64,000 bases of DNA, from NCBI RefSeq assembly GCF_014700075.1, contig NZ_JACXBU010000015.1, positions 26,991 to 90,990 on the forward strand, in the 5' to 3' direction. Below the pieces are notes generated by a model, which saw only the letters and a list, made by a program, of their open reading frames with translations, did no database searches and was not told the DNA's origin. Shown here one piece after another: positions 1 through 9,564 of this stretch. Origin of the DNA: Pseudomonas sp. JM0905a. GTDB lineage: Bacteria; Pseudomonadota; Gammaproteobacteria; Pseudomonadales; Pseudomonadaceae. The translations under genes and the position numbers were made by a program. Every line of letters starts with the position of its first letter. The first letter of the stretch is position 1.

Positions 1-75
1 AAAGGCGACAAGGGCATGACCGCTTCTCCGGAAGGTGTTGCCCAGTACCTGGCCGAAAACGCTTCTTCTCTGTAA
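1..75 (+). CDS. 3' end of a 2-Cys peroxiredoxin (partial)
   Basis: Only the last 24 codons and a TAA stop are in the window. The visible tail (GDKGM-ASPEGVA-YL pattern) matches what I recall of the C-terminus of the AhpC/TSA-type thioredoxin peroxidase encoded next to rnt in P. aeruginosa (PA3529). Such enzymes reduce hydrogen and organic peroxides in the cytoplasm. The catalytic cysteines lie outside the window, so the call rests on the tail and on synteny with rnt and pyrC. A bidirectional terminator follows and separates it from the convergent rnt gene. Confidence 0.6.
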   Translation, partial: KGDKGMTASPEGVAQYLAENASSL

Positions 76-91
76 GCGTTTCCAGGTAAGG

Positions 92-118
92 AAAAGCCCG
101 GCATTTGCCGGGCTTTTT
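92..118. terminator. Bidirectional Rho-independent terminator
   Basis: A perfect 11-bp stem (AAAAGCCCGGC, 92-102, with its complement at 107-117), a 4-nt ATTT loop and flanking A and T runs. It lies between the peroxiredoxin stop and the rnt stop on the other strand, so it can end both convergent transcripts. Confidence 0.85.
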
Positions 119-141
119 CATGTCTGGGATTTGGACGGGAC

Positions 142-816
142 TCAGTCCTCGTCGTCGATCCAGCCGCCCATTTCCTTCCAGCGGTTGACGATGCCGCAGA
201 ACAGCTCGGCGGTCTTCTCGGTGTCGTAACGCGCCGAGTGCGCCTCGCGGCCGTCGAACTCGATGCCGGCGGCCTGGCAGGCCTTGGCCAGCACGGTCTG
301 CCCGTAGGCAAGGCCGGCGAGCGTCGCGGTGTCGAAGCTGGAGAAGGGGTGGAAGGGGTTGCGCTTGAGGCCGGTCCGGTTCACCGCGGCGTTGAGGAAG
401 CCGAGGTCGAAACTGGAGTTGTGGCCGACCAGGATGGCGCGCTTGCAGCCGTTGGCTTTGATCGATTTGCGCAGGCCACGGAAGATTTCCGTCAGCGCGT
501 GCTCCTCGCTCACCGCCATGCGCAGCGGATGGTCCAGCTTGATCCCGGTGAACTCCAGCGCGGCCTGTTCGATGTTGGCACCCTCGAACGGCTCGATGCG
601 GAAGAAATGGGTGTGGTCCGGATAGAGGAAGCCCTGTTCATCCATGGCGATGGTGGTCGCCGCGATTTCCAGCAGGGCGTCGGTGGCGGCGTTGAAACCG
701 CCGGTCTCCACGTCCACCACGACCGGCAGATAGCCACGGAAGCGCGCCGCCATCGGGTGGCGCGGGCCGGACGGCAGGCTGCCGTCCAGTTCGTCGTCGT
801 AGAGGTCCTCGCTCAC
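142..816 (-). CDS. rnt: Ribonuclease T
   Basis: A 224-residue DEDDh-family 3'-5' exoribonuclease that trims the 3' ends of tRNA and other stable RNAs. The catalytic acids are visible: D35 and E37 in [10 protein letters not shown]137 in HNSSFD, and H193/D198 in the HSARYD segment. The start is taken as GTG at 816 because the protein from there matches the family N-terminus as I remember it ([18 protein letters not shown]). The GTG overlaps the pyrC stop by 4 nt (GTGA), which suggests translational coupling behind pyrC. An ATG 21 codons further in ([10 protein letters not shown]) is a less likely start. The length is normal for the family. Confidence 0.96.
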   Translation of the reverse strand: MSEDLYDDELDGSLPSGPRHPMAARFRGYLPVVVDVETGGFNAATDALLEIAATTIAMDEQGFLYPDHTHFFRIEPFEGANIEQAALEFTGIKLDHPLRMAVSEEHALTEIFRGLRKSIKANGCKRAILVGHNSSFDLGFLNAAVNRTGLKRNPFHPFSSFDTATLAGLAYGQTVLAKACQAAGIEFDGREAHSARYDTEKTAELFCGIVNRWKEMGGWIDDED

Positions 817-1859
817 GCTTGTTCCTCCAGCAGACGCCAGCGCAGTTTCTCGCCGGCGCGCAGCGGTACCACCACCTGCTCGCCCAGCGGCAGGGTGGCC
901 GGGGCGGTCCATTCCTCGCGCACCAGGGTGATGCGGTCGGCGTTGCGTGGCAGGCCGTAGAAGTCCGGCCCGTGGAAGCTGGCGAAGGCCTCGAGCTTGT
1001 CCAGCGCGTTCCGCTGTTCGAAGGCTTCGGCATACAGCTCGATGGCCGCATAGGCGGTGTAGCAGCCGGCGCAGCCGCAGGCGGCTTCCTTGGCGTGCTT
1101 GGCGTGGGGCGCCGAGTCGGTGCCGAGGAAGAACTTGGCGCTACCGCTGGTGGCGGCGTCCAGCAGGGCTTCCTGGTGCACGTTGCGCTTGAGGATCGGC
1201 AGGCAATAGAAGTGCGGGCGGATGCCGCCAACCAGCATGTGGTTGCGGTTGTACAGCAGGTGATGGGCAGTGATGGTGGCGCCGACGTTGGCCGAGGCCG
1301 ACTGCACGAACTGCACCGCGTCGCCGGTGGTGATGTGTTCGAACACCACCTTCAGGGTTGGGAAGCGCTCGACCACACGGGTCAGGTGCTCGTCGATAAA
1401 TACCTTTTCGCGGTCGAACACGTCGATCTCGCCACGGGTCACTTCACCGTGGACCAACAGCAGCATGCCGACTTCGGCCATGGCTTCCAGGGCCGGGAAG
1501 ATCTTGTCGACGCTGGTGACGCCGGAATCCGAGTTGGTGGTGGCGCCAGCCGGATAGAGCTTGGCGGCGTGCACGAAACCGGAAGCCTTGGCCGCGCGGA
1601 TGTCCTCCGGGCTGGTGCGGTCGGTGAGGTAGAGCACCATCAGCGGCTCGAAGCGGCTGCCGGCCGGGCGGGCAGAGAGGATGCGCTGGCGATAGGCGTC
1701 GGCTTCCTCGGCATTGCGAACCGGGGGCACCAGGTTGGGCATGATGATGGCGCGGCCGAAGGTGCGGGCGGCATCGGCGACGGTATGGGCCAGGACGGCA
1801 CCATCGCGCAGATGGATGTGCCAGTCGTCGGGACGCAGGAGGGTCAAACGGTCGGACAT
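813..1859 (-). CDS. pyrC: Dihydroorotase
   Basis: A 348-residue class II dihydroorotase of the cytoplasm, closing N-carbamoyl-aspartate to dihydroorotate in pyrimidine synthesis. The metal-binding HxH is at residues 14-16 ([10 protein letters not shown]), the lysine that is carboxylated to bridge the two zincs is about residue 100 ([14 protein letters not shown]), and the catalytic aspartate lies in [15 protein letters not shown]. The length is standard. It is the first gene of a two-gene unit with rnt (4-nt overlap), the same arrangement as recalled for P. aeruginosa PA3527-PA3528. motY diverges upstream, 167 bp away. Confidence 0.97.
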   Translation of the reverse strand: MSDRLTLLRPDDWHIHLRDGAVLAHTVADAARTFGRAIIMPNLVPPVRNAEEADAYRQRILSARPAGSRFEPLMVLYLTDRTSPEDIRAAKASGFVHAAKLYPAGATTNSDSGVTSVDKIFPALEAMAEVGMLLLVHGEVTRGEIDVFDREKVFIDEHLTRVVERFPTLKVVFEHITTGDAVQFVQSASANVGATITAHHLLYNRNHMLVGGIRPHFYCLPILKRNVHQEALLDAATSGSAKFFLGTDSAPHAKHAKEAACGCAGCYTAYAAIELYAEAFEQRNALDKLEAFASFHGPDFYGLPRNADRITLVREEWTAPATLPLGEQVVVPLRAGEKLRWRLLEEQA

Positions 1860-1963
1860 GAGGGGCTTCCAGGCGGGCAGAACTGGGCGGACATGCTACC
1901 GGAAAAGCCCTTCCGGGGCACGCAGGGCAGGAGCCGGCGACAGCCGCGCACGCAAATCCGCGC

Positions 1964-1990
1964 TCAAGTTTTTCCGCTTCGCACCGATAT
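1964..1990 (+). promoter_or_regulatory. Sigma-28 (FliA) promoter for motY
   Basis: TCAAGTTT, an 11-nt spacer, then ACCGATAT. This is one or two mismatches per element from the flagellar sigma-28 consensus TAAAGTTT-N11-GCCGATAA, with the exact spacing. It ends 37 nt before the motY start, and the downstream product is a flagellar motor protein, which makes chance unlikely. Confidence 0.8.
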
Positions 1991-2026
1991 CCAGCAGGAA
2001 CGCCGCAATTCCCCGTGGAGCCCGCC

Positions 2027-3016
2027 GTGCGACAGCGCTATCTCGTCTTCCTGAGCTTGTTCGCCAGCCTGCCGGCCATGGCCATTACCTTCCAGACACG
2101 CCTGGAGAAGGTGGAGTGGAAGGTCGAGGGGGACAAGTTCGAATGCCGGCTATCGCAGCCCATCACCGACTTCGGTGCGGGGGAATTCGTGCGTCGGGCC
2201 GGCGAGCAGGCCACCTTCCGCCTGAAGGCGCGTGAGCGCTGGATGGGCGCCGGCTCGGCAACGCTGCTCGCGGCTGCGGCTCCCTGGCAGCCGGGGAGGG
2301 GAGACATCAACCTTGGCGTGGTCAGCGTCGGCGGCGGTGAAGTGCCTTTCAACAGCTCCCAGCAACAGGCCGGACGCCTGCTCACTGGCTTGCTGGAAGG
2401 CCGCAGCCCGCTGGTTCGTCACCGTACCCTGCAGGGCGGCGATTCCATGGAAGTGCGCCTGCTGCCGGTGAAGTTCAATCAGGCCTATCAGGATTACCTC
2501 GCCTGCACCGCCAAGTTGCTGCCGGTGAACTTCGACCAGATCAGGCATGTGCAGGTCGGCTTCCCGGGGGGCGGCATGGAGCTGGACGAGATGGCGCGGG
2601 CGAAGCTGGAAATCATGCTCGACTTCATCAGGGCCGATCCCAGCGTCAATCACATCGAAATCGACGGTCACTCCGACAACAGCGGCAACCGCCTGACCAA
2701 CCGCGACCTATCGCGCCGTCGCGCCTTGGCGGTGTTCGACTACTTCAAGGCCAACGGCTTCCCCGAAGCGCAGATGGTCATGCGCTTCCACGGCGAGCGT
2801 TACCCGTTGGCGCCGAACAACAGCCCGGCCAACCGCGAGAAGAACCGCCGCGCCACCGTGCAGCTGTCCCGCGTCGACCTGCCCGTGGAGGCTCCCGCCG
2901 CCGCACCGGCTGCAGCGCCGGCCCCGGCTCCGACGGAGACGCCGGCCCCCGCGCCGACCACCGCTCCCGGTGTCCAGGGCGCTGCTGCCAACCCCCAGCC
3001 GCGGACCGGGTCCTGA
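2027..3016 (+). CDS. motY: Sodium-type flagellar stator accessory protein MotY
   Basis: A secreted OmpA-family protein of about 329 residues that forms the periplasmic T-ring and anchors the stator around the flagellar motor. It has an N-terminal signal peptide (hydrophobic YLVFLSLFASLPAMA), a MotY N-terminal domain and an OmpA-like peptidoglycan-binding domain near residues 180-280 (IEIDGHSDNSGN, then LSRRRALAVFDYF). The last 45 residues are an Ala/Pro-rich low-complexity tail. GTG at 2027 is chosen because GTGGAG at 2015-2020 makes a good ribosome binding site; a GTG at 2015 is also in frame. The position between pyrC and argG matches PA3526. A FliA-type promoter lies just upstream. Confidence 0.9.
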   Translation: MRQRYLVFLSLFASLPAMAITFQTRLEKVEWKVEGDKFECRLSQPITDFGAGEFVRRAGEQATFRLKARERWMGAGSATLLAAAAPWQPGRGDINLGVVSVGGGEVPFNSSQQQAGRLLTGLLEGRSPLVRHRTLQGGDSMEVRLLPVKFNQAYQDYLACTAKLLPVNFDQIRHVQVGFPGGGMELDEMARAKLEIMLDFIRADPSVNHIEIDGHSDNSGNRLTNRDLSRRRALAVFDYFKANGFPEAQMVMRFHGERYPLAPNNSPANREKNRRATVQLSRVDLPVEAPAAAPAAAPAPAPTETPAPAPTTAPGVQGAAANPQPRTGS

Positions 3017-3026
3017 TCCCGCCGTT

Positions 3027-3089
3027 CGTCGCGCGCCTGACAGAAACTGTCGCCTCGTCGTCATTAGCTGTCGCGACACTGTAATTTGG
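3027..3089 (+). promoter_or_regulatory. Triple ArgR half-site upstream of argG
   Basis: Three direct half-sites begin at 3027 (CGTCGC), 3048 (TGTCGC) and 3069 (TGTCGC), exactly 21 bp apart. Each is followed after 8 nt by CA, CA or AA, fitting the Pseudomonas ArgR pattern TGTCGC-N8-AA-N5. A possible -10 (TAGAAT, 3103-3108) lies downstream, so ArgR would sit over the -35 region. Whether it represses or activates cannot be read from sequence. Confidence 0.7.
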
Positions 3090-3145
3090 CCGCCAGGGTC
3101 AGTAGAATCACGGGTTTTTCGTACAACCCCCGTGGAGTTGATGGC

Positions 3146-4363
<1,218 letters not shown>

Positions 4364-4387
4364 TAAGCTTGTAATCAGAGCTTACGG

Positions 4388-4415
4388 ACCCCGGCCAAAA
4401 GCCGGGGTTCGTCAT
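4388..4415 (+). terminator. Probable argG terminator
   Basis: An 8-bp GC-rich stem (ACCCCGGC with GCCGGGGT) and a CAAAA loop begin 25 nt after the argG stop. The following T-rich stretch (TTCGTCATTT) is weak, so termination may be incomplete before gloA. Confidence 0.6.
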
Positions 4416-4457
4416 TTAAGAGCCCACGAAAAATGGGCAACCGATGAGGAAGTAACG

Positions 4458-4850
4458 ATGAGACTGCTGCATACCATGCTGCGCGTCGGCGACCTGGACA
4501 AATCCATCGCCTTCTACACCGAAGTGCTGGGCATGACCCTGCTGCGCCGCAAGGATTACCCGGACGGCCAGTTCACCCTCGCGTTCGTCGGCTACGGCGA
4601 CGAGGCCCATAACAGCGTGATCGAGCTGACCTACAACTGGGGTGTGGACAAGTACGAGCTGGGCAACGCCTACGGCCACATCGCCCTGGAAGTGGACGAT
4701 GTCTACAAGGCCTGCGAAGACATCCGCGCCCGTGGCGGCAAGATCACCCGCGAGCCGGGTCCGATGAAGCACGGCACGAGTATCCTGGCGTTCGTGGAAG
4801 ATCCCGACGGCTACAAAATCGAATTGCTGTCCCCCTCTCGCAACGACTGA
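4458..4850 (+). CDS. gloA: Lactoylglutathione lyase (glyoxalase I)
   Basis: A 130-residue vicinal-oxygen-chelate enzyme that isomerises the methylglyoxal-glutathione hemithioacetal to S-lactoylglutathione. All four metal ligands of the short nickel-type class are visible: H5 (LLHTMLRV), E56 (VIELTYNWG), H74 ([10 protein letters not shown]) and E122 (KIELLSP). The insertions of the longer zinc-type enzyme are absent. The start is ATG 4458, preceded by GAGGAAG. It follows argG as in P. aeruginosa (PA3524, gloA1). Downstream the P. aeruginosa order (mexPQ-opmE, as recalled) is lost and a GGDEF gene follows. Confidence 0.96.
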   Translation: MRLLHTMLRVGDLDKSIAFYTEVLGMTLLRRKDYPDGQFTLAFVGYGDEAHNSVIELTYNWGVDKYELGNAYGHIALEVDDVYKACEDIRARGGKITREPGPMKHGTSILAFVEDPDGYKIELLSPSRND

Positions 4851-4906
4851 CGCTCTATGCTGATATGAATCCGGGCGCTCTCGCCCCGGTCCGGAGGCGT
4901 GGGTCT

Positions 4907-5953
4907 ATGGATGGTTCCGCTGTCAGCTACGAACGCAATCTCGAATGCCTGGTTCGGGCTATCCAGGAGCTGTCTCTGGCCCGTGATCTCGACCGTATCG
5001 CCGAGATCGTGCGCAGTGCCGCGCGGGAGCTGGTAGGGGCCGATGGCGCCACCTTCGTCCTGCGCGACGGCGATCGCTGTTTCTACAAGGATGAGGACGC
5101 GATCTCGCCGTTGTGGAAGGGCCTGCGCTTCCCCATGGAAACCTGCATCAGTGGCTGGGCCATGCTCAACTGCGAACCCGCGGTGATCGAGGACATCTAT
5201 CAGGACCCGCGCATTCCCCACGACGCCTACCGCCCGACCTTCGTCAAAAGCCTGGTCATGGTGCCCATCCGCAGCATGGCCCCGGTGGGGGCGATTGGCA
5301 CCTACTGGGCCACTCCGCGCCTGGCCAGCGTACGCGAAGTCGGCTTGCTCCAGGCCCTGGCGGACTCGACCTCGGTGTCCATGGAAAACGTCCAGCTCTA
5401 CAACGAACTCGAACAGCGGGTTTTCGCCCGTACCCAGGACCTGGTGGCCGCCAACCGCCTGCTCTACGACGAAGCCTGTGAGCGCGAGCGGGTCGAGCAG
5501 GAGATCCAGCGTTTCTCCATGACCGACGAACTCACCGGCCTGCACAACCGCCTCGGCTTCCTGCGTCACGCCGCCGAAAGTCTCGAGGCGTCACGTCAGC
5601 GCGACACGCCTTCCCTGCTGCTTCACCTGCAAGTGGAGAGCAACGACGGCGGGCCGGCCGAGAACCTGCCGCTGGTAGCCGCGCGCATGCTGCGGGCGCA
5701 GTTCCGCCGGGACGACCTGATCGCGCGGCTCGGTGGTGGTGAGTTCCTCGTGCTGACCACCGGCTATGGCGAGCCGCACGCCGTGCTGCAGCGCCTGCGC
5801 GCGGGCCTGGGGGCCTTCAATCGTGCGGCGGAGCAGAGCCTGACCCTGCGCATCGGCCATGCCGAGTCGAGCCGAGGGCAGGACCTGGAGCAACTGCTGC
5901 AGGAAGCCGACAATGCCCTGCATCGGGCTGGGCCGGGGTGGAGCAACACCTGA
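4907..5953 (+). CDS. GAF-GGDEF protein with altered active-site motif
   Basis: A 348-residue cytoplasmic protein with an N-terminal GAF sensor domain (about residues 5-180) and a C-terminal GGDEF domain introduced by FSMTDELTGLHNRLGF. A short coiled linker (ELEQRVFARTQDLVAANRLLYDEA) joins them. The signature reads RLGGGEF: the acidic third residue of GG[D/E]EF is glycine, which normally abolishes diguanylate cyclase activity. The loop before it is also short and diverged. It may therefore bind rather than make c-di-GMP, or act through the GAF domain. ATG 4907 is chosen for the GGAGG nine bases upstream. No gene symbol recognised. Confidence 0.85.
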   Translation: MDGSAVSYERNLECLVRAIQELSLARDLDRIAEIVRSAARELVGADGATFVLRDGDRCFYKDEDAISPLWKGLRFPMETCISGWAMLNCEPAVIEDIYQDPRIPHDAYRPTFVKSLVMVPIRSMAPVGAIGTYWATPRLASVREVGLLQALADSTSVSMENVQLYNELEQRVFARTQDLVAANRLLYDEACERERVEQEIQRFSMTDELTGLHNRLGFLRHAAESLEASRQRDTPSLLLHLQVESNDGGPAENLPLVAARMLRAQFRRDDLIARLGGGEFLVLTTGYGEPHAVLQRLRAGLGAFNRAAEQSLTLRIGHAESSRGQDLEQLLQEADNALHRAGPGWSNT

Positions 5954-5972
5954 TTCTGGCTGGCCGCAACGC

Positions 5973-6000
5973 TTCGCTATATAGTTTGCCACACAGCGAA
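5973..6000 (+). promoter_or_regulatory. ModE-like operator upstream of modB
   Basis: TTCGCTATATA (5973-5983), a 6-nt spacer, then CACACAGCGAA (5990-6000). The right arm matches the complement of the left at 8 of 11 positions. The left arm fits the known ModE half-site (ATCG-TATATA type), and the 11-6-11 geometry is right. It ends 21 nt before the modB start, so molybdate-bound ModE would repress modBC. Confidence 0.65.
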
Positions 6001-6021
6001 AACTGATCATTCGGCCAACCC

Positions 6022-6708
6022 ATGAGCTTCCCCCTCGACCGCACCGACCTGGCCGCCATCTGGCTGACTCTCGAACTGGCGACCCTGACCACTTTGCTCC
6101 TGCTCGTGGTGGGCACGCCCATCGCCTGGTGGCTGGCACGCACCCGTTCGCGACTGAAGGGGCTGGTGGCTGCGGTGGTCGCCCTGCCGCTGGTGCTACC
6201 GCCCACCGTTATCGGCTTCTACCTGCTGGTGAGCATGGGGCCCCACGGTTTCATCGGCCAGTTCACCCAGAGCCTTGGCCTCGGCACCTTGCCTTTCACC
6301 TTCGCTGGCCTCGTGGTGGGCTCGGTGATCTACTCCATGCCGTTCGTGGTGCAGCCCCTGCAGAACGCCTTCACGGCCATTGGCGAGCGTCCGCTGGAAG
6401 TGGCTGCGACCCTGCGCGCGAGCCCCTGGGATACCTTCTTCTCGGTGGTGCTGCCGCTTGCCAAGCCGGGCTTCGTCACCGCCTCGATCCTCGGCTTCGC
6501 CCACACAGTGGGCGAGTTCGGCGTGGTGCTGATGATCGGCGGCAACATCCCCGAGAAGACCCGCGTGGTCTCGGTGCAGATCTTCGATCACGTCGAAGCC
6601 ATGGAGTACGCCCAGGCCCATTGGCTGGCCGGCGGAATGCTGTTGTTCTCCTTCCTCATTCTGCTGGCACTGAACACCAGCCGACGCCTGAAACCCGGTT
6701 GGACCTGA
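6022..6708 (+). CDS. modB: Molybdate ABC transporter permease
   Basis: A 228-residue inner-membrane permease of the molybdate importer. Several hydrophobic segments are visible ([40 protein letters not shown], and a C-terminal helix [15 protein letters not shown]). The EAA-type loop that contacts the ATPase reads [25 protein letters not shown], split here only by description. [17 protein letters not shown] is typical of ModB. modC begins 3 nt after the stop, so the two are one operon. The usual upstream partner modA, for the periplasmic binding protein, is absent; the preceding gene is a GAF-GGDEF protein on the same strand 68 bp away. Confidence 0.94.
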   Translation: MSFPLDRTDLAAIWLTLELATLTTLLLLVVGTPIAWWLARTRSRLKGLVAAVVALPLVLPPTVIGFYLLVSMGPHGFIGQFTQSLGLGTLPFTFAGLVVGSVIYSMPFVVQPLQNAFTAIGERPLEVAATLRASPWDTFFSVVLPLAKPGFVTASILGFAHTVGEFGVVLMIGGNIPEKTRVVSVQIFDHVEAMEYAQAHWLAGGMLLFSFLILLALNTSRRLKPGWT

Positions 6709-6711
6709 GCC

Positions 6712-7797
6712 ATGCAACAGATTCGCGCACGTTTCAGCCTGCGCCACCCGGACTTCGTCCTGGAGGCTGATCTGGCTCTGCCGGGACGCGGCGTCAGTGC
6801 CCTGTTCGGCCATTCCGGTTCGGGCAAGACCACCCTGCTGCGCTGCATCGCCGGCCTGGAACGGGCGGCAGAAGGCTTCCTGGAAGTGAATGGCGAAGTC
6901 TGGCAGGACAGCGCCCGGGACCACTTCCTGCCCACCCACAAGCGTCGACTGGGGTATGTGTTCCAGGAGGCCAGCCTGTTCGAGCACCTCTCGGTGCGGC
7001 GTAACCTCGAGTTCGGTCAGCGGCGCATTCCTGCTCAGGATCTTCGGGTCGAACTGGACCACGCGGTGGAACTGCTCGGCATCGGCCACCTGCTGGAGCG
7101 CATGCCAGGACACCTTTCCGGTGGCGAGCGCCAGCGCGTCGGTATCGCCCGCGCCTTGCTGACCAGCCCGCGTCTGCTGCTGATGGATGAGCCCCTGGCG
7201 GCGCTGGATCTCAAGCGCAAGGGCGAAATTCTTCCCTACCTGGAGCGCCTGCACGACGAGCTGGATATTCCGGTGCTCTATGTCAGCCATTCGCCCGATG
7301 AAGTGGCGCGCCTGGCTGATCACCTGGTATTGCTCGACAACGGCCGGGTGCTGGCCAGCGGACCACTCGACCAGACCCTGTCGCGCCTCGACCTGCCCAT
7401 CGCCCAGGAAGACGAAGCGGGCGTGGTGATCGAAGGCCGCGTGCAGGGATTCGATGCCCGCTACCAGTTGCTGACGCTGGCGCTGCCCGGCAGCTCGCTG
7501 AGCGTGCGGGTGGCCCATTCCCCGGTTACCGAGGGCCGTGCGCTGCGCTTCCGGGTGCTGGCGCGGGACGTCAGCCTGAGCCTGGAAAAGCAGCGTGACA
7601 GCAGCATCCTCAACCTCCTGCCGGCACGGGTGGTAGAAGAATTTCCGGCCGCCAATCCAGCCCATGTGCTGGTGCGTCTCGATGTGGACGGTGCGCCCAT
7701 GCTGGCGCGTATCACCCGTTTCTCCCGTGACCAGTTGGGCCTCTACCCGGGGCAGTCGATCTGGGCGCAGATCAAGTCGGTGGCGCTGTTGGCCTGA
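6712..7797 (+). CDS. modC: Molybdate ABC transporter ATP-binding protein
   Basis: A 361-residue ATPase that energises the ModB channel. Walker A is at about residues 33-41 (GHSGSGKTT), the ABC signature is [16 protein letters not shown], and Walker B with D-loop is [12 protein letters not shown]. The C-terminal ~70 residues form a MOP/TOBE oxyanion-binding domain ([15 protein letters not shown]...VLVRLDVDG), which in this family binds molybdate and inhibits transport. Start ATG 6712 is 3 nt after modB. Its binding-protein partner modA must lie elsewhere. The intergenic region after it carries a dispersed inverted repeat. Confidence 0.95.
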   Translation: MQQIRARFSLRHPDFVLEADLALPGRGVSALFGHSGSGKTTLLRCIAGLERAAEGFLEVNGEVWQDSARDHFLPTHKRRLGYVFQEASLFEHLSVRRNLEFGQRRIPAQDLRVELDHAVELLGIGHLLERMPGHLSGGERQRVGIARALLTSPRLLLMDEPLAALDLKRKGEILPYLERLHDELDIPVLYVSHSPDEVARLADHLVLLDNGRVLASGPLDQTLSRLDLPIAQEDEAGVVIEGRVQGFDARYQLLTLALPGSSLSVRVAHSPVTEGRALRFRVLARDVSLSLEKQRDSSILNLLPARVVEEFPAANPAHVLVRLDVDGAPMLARITRFSRDQLGLYPGQSIWAQIKSVALLA

Positions 7798-7874
7798 GCC
7801 TGGGCCTGAAGTCGCGCTTCACATCCACCGAGAGAGGATGGCCTCCACCGGGACGGGGTAAGCGCGATCCGTTT

Positions 7875-7975
7875 TAGGTTGTGGCCGAGCTACGCGAAGC
7901 CCAACGGTGCGGACCTGAAACCGCGCCACGTTGGGCTTCGCTGCGCTCGCGGAACGCCGCCCGGACCAACCTACG
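7875..7975. repeat. Dispersed inverted repeat, family 1, copy A
   Basis: About 100 bp between modC and the diguanylate cyclase gene. Outer arms are TAGGTTG (7875) and CAACCTA (about 7967). Inner arms are GCGAAGCCCAACG and CGTTGGGCTTCGC, giving a long hairpin. Related copies lie at 15461-15573 and 46076-46163. Confidence 0.75.
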
Positions 7976-8015
7976 AAAAGCGCATCGTGCATTGGGCGGA
8001 CCCCACCCCACTGGA

Positions 8016-9509
8016 TCACAACGCGTCGGCGTTGCCCGAGGGCTCCACACACACGCAATTGCGGCCGGATTGCTTGGCCCTGTAGAGGCCGCGGTCGGCG
8101 CGGCCGATCAGGCTGTCCAGGGAATCGTCCGGGTGCATCTCGGCCAGGCCGATGCTGGTGGTCACCTGCAGATTCACCCCCCTGAAGGGATAGCGCTGCG
8201 CGGCCACCTCGCCACGGACTTTCTCCGCAAGCTGGTGGGCTGTGGCGTTGCCGGTGTCTTTCAGCAGGATGATGAATTCCTCGCCACCCCAGCGGCAGAC
8301 GATGTCCGACTGGCGCAGGCCGTCGCGCAGGTTCTGGGCGAAGCCCTGCAGCACCTGGTCGCCGGCCTGATGGCCGTAGGTGTCGTTGAGCAATTTGAAG
8401 TGATCCAGGTCCAGCAGCAACGCCGTCAGCGGCTTGCGGTCGCGGCGGGCTTCCTGCAGCGCCTGGCCGGCGAGCAGTTCGAAGCCGCGTCGGTTGGGCA
8501 GGCTGGTCAGGCTGTCGGTGGTGGCCAGGGCGGCGATGCTGTGCTGGTAGCGGCGCATCAGGCGGCTCACCATTACCAGGACGATGGCGGTCACCAGCAG
8601 GCAGATCAGCAGGTTGAGGTAGAGCGTGTTGCGCAGGCCGGCGAGCAGGCCACCTTCGTGCTTGTCGACGAACAGGTACCAGTCCAGCTCAGGGATGTAG
8701 CGCACGTTCAGGTAGTGGTCGCGACCGCGTTCGTGATACCCGAACTTGCCCGTCTGCGGGCGTCCCAATCTCGCCTGCAGATCCTCCAGCCCCGGCACGT
8801 CGGCCAGCGTCTGGCCGACCCGAGCCCCCAGCGGGCCGCCATCGGCGCCGGTCAGGACGATACGCCCGGTGGTGTCGACGAAGTACACGCTGCGATCGTA
8901 GCGGCGCTGGTATTCGTCGATCAGCTTGATCACCGCGTCGACCGTCAGGCCGACGCCGGTGGCGCCGAGAAACTTGCCGTCGTAGTCGAACACCTTGTAG
9001 TTGATGAAGATGGTCAGCCGGTCCTGGTTGGCCATGTCCACATCGACATTGATCTCGTACGGTTCCTTCATATCCCGCACGCGGAAGTACCAGATGTCCC
9101 GTGGTTCCTTCGGGCTCACCTGCTTGAGCACGCCCTTGGTCTGGTAGTAGGTGAGGGTACGGTCGGAAATGAAGAAGGAGGTAAAGGCGCCGTAGTGCTC
9201 CTGCACTTCGCGCAGGTAGCGGGTCATGGGCTCGGCGTTTTTCTCGCCGTGCATCACCCAGTCACGCACGAAGGTGTCGCGGCTCATCATGGAGGAGATC
9301 AGGATGGGCCGGACCAGATCCTTCTGGATTTCCGAGTAGACGTTATCCGAGGTCAGCGGCAACTCGGTGTTGATGATGGTGTTGCGAATGGACTTGAGCG
9401 ACGCCTGGTAGCTGACCAGGGAGGTGGCCAGGAAACCGCAGCCAAGCAGCAGTACCAGTGTGATGACCAACAGGCGGTGGCTTTGCTTGGTGTGTTCTTG
9501 TAGCGGCAT
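8016..9509 (-). CDS. Membrane diguanylate cyclase with periplasmic Cache domain
   Basis: A 497-residue inner-membrane protein. One TM helix near the N-terminus (LLVITLVLLLGCGFLATSLV), a periplasmic double-Cache-like sensor domain to about residue 290, and a second TM (TLYLNLLICLLVTAIVLVMV) precede a GGDEF domain. The catalytic motif is intact (RWGGEEF) and the product-inhibition I-site RQSD is present five residues before it, so it should make c-di-GMP and be feedback-inhibited. LPNRRGFELL and DLDHFKLLNDTYGHQAGD are standard. It stands alone. Periplasmic small-molecule sensing is inferred from the Cache architecture; the ligand is unknown. Confidence 0.92.
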   Translation of the reverse strand: MPLQEHTKQSHRLLVITLVLLLGCGFLATSLVSYQASLKSIRNTIINTELPLTSDNVYSEIQKDLVRPILISSMMSRDTFVRDWVMHGEKNAEPMTRYLREVQEHYGAFTSFFISDRTLTYYQTKGVLKQVSPKEPRDIWYFRVRDMKEPYEINVDVDMANQDRLTIFINYKVFDYDGKFLGATGVGLTVDAVIKLIDEYQRRYDRSVYFVDTTGRIVLTGADGGPLGARVGQTLADVPGLEDLQARLGRPQTGKFGYHERGRDHYLNVRYIPELDWYLFVDKHEGGLLAGLRNTLYLNLLICLLVTAIVLVMVSRLMRRYQHSIAALATTDSLTSLPNRRGFELLAGQALQEARRDRKPLTALLLDLDHFKLLNDTYGHQAGDQVLQGFAQNLRDGLRQSDIVCRWGGEEFIILLKDTGNATAHQLAEKVRGEVAAQRYPFRGVNLQVTTSIGLAEMHPDDSLDSLIGRADRGLYRAKQSGRNCVCVEPSGNADAL

Positions 9510-9564
9510 CGGACAACATGGCCTCGGTGTGGTGGCGCAATGCTAGCGTGCAGTAACACAGGCG

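Noticed and set aside
819..2054. 411-codon frame on the plus strand
   Set aside because: It is antisense to pyrC and runs through the motY promoter.
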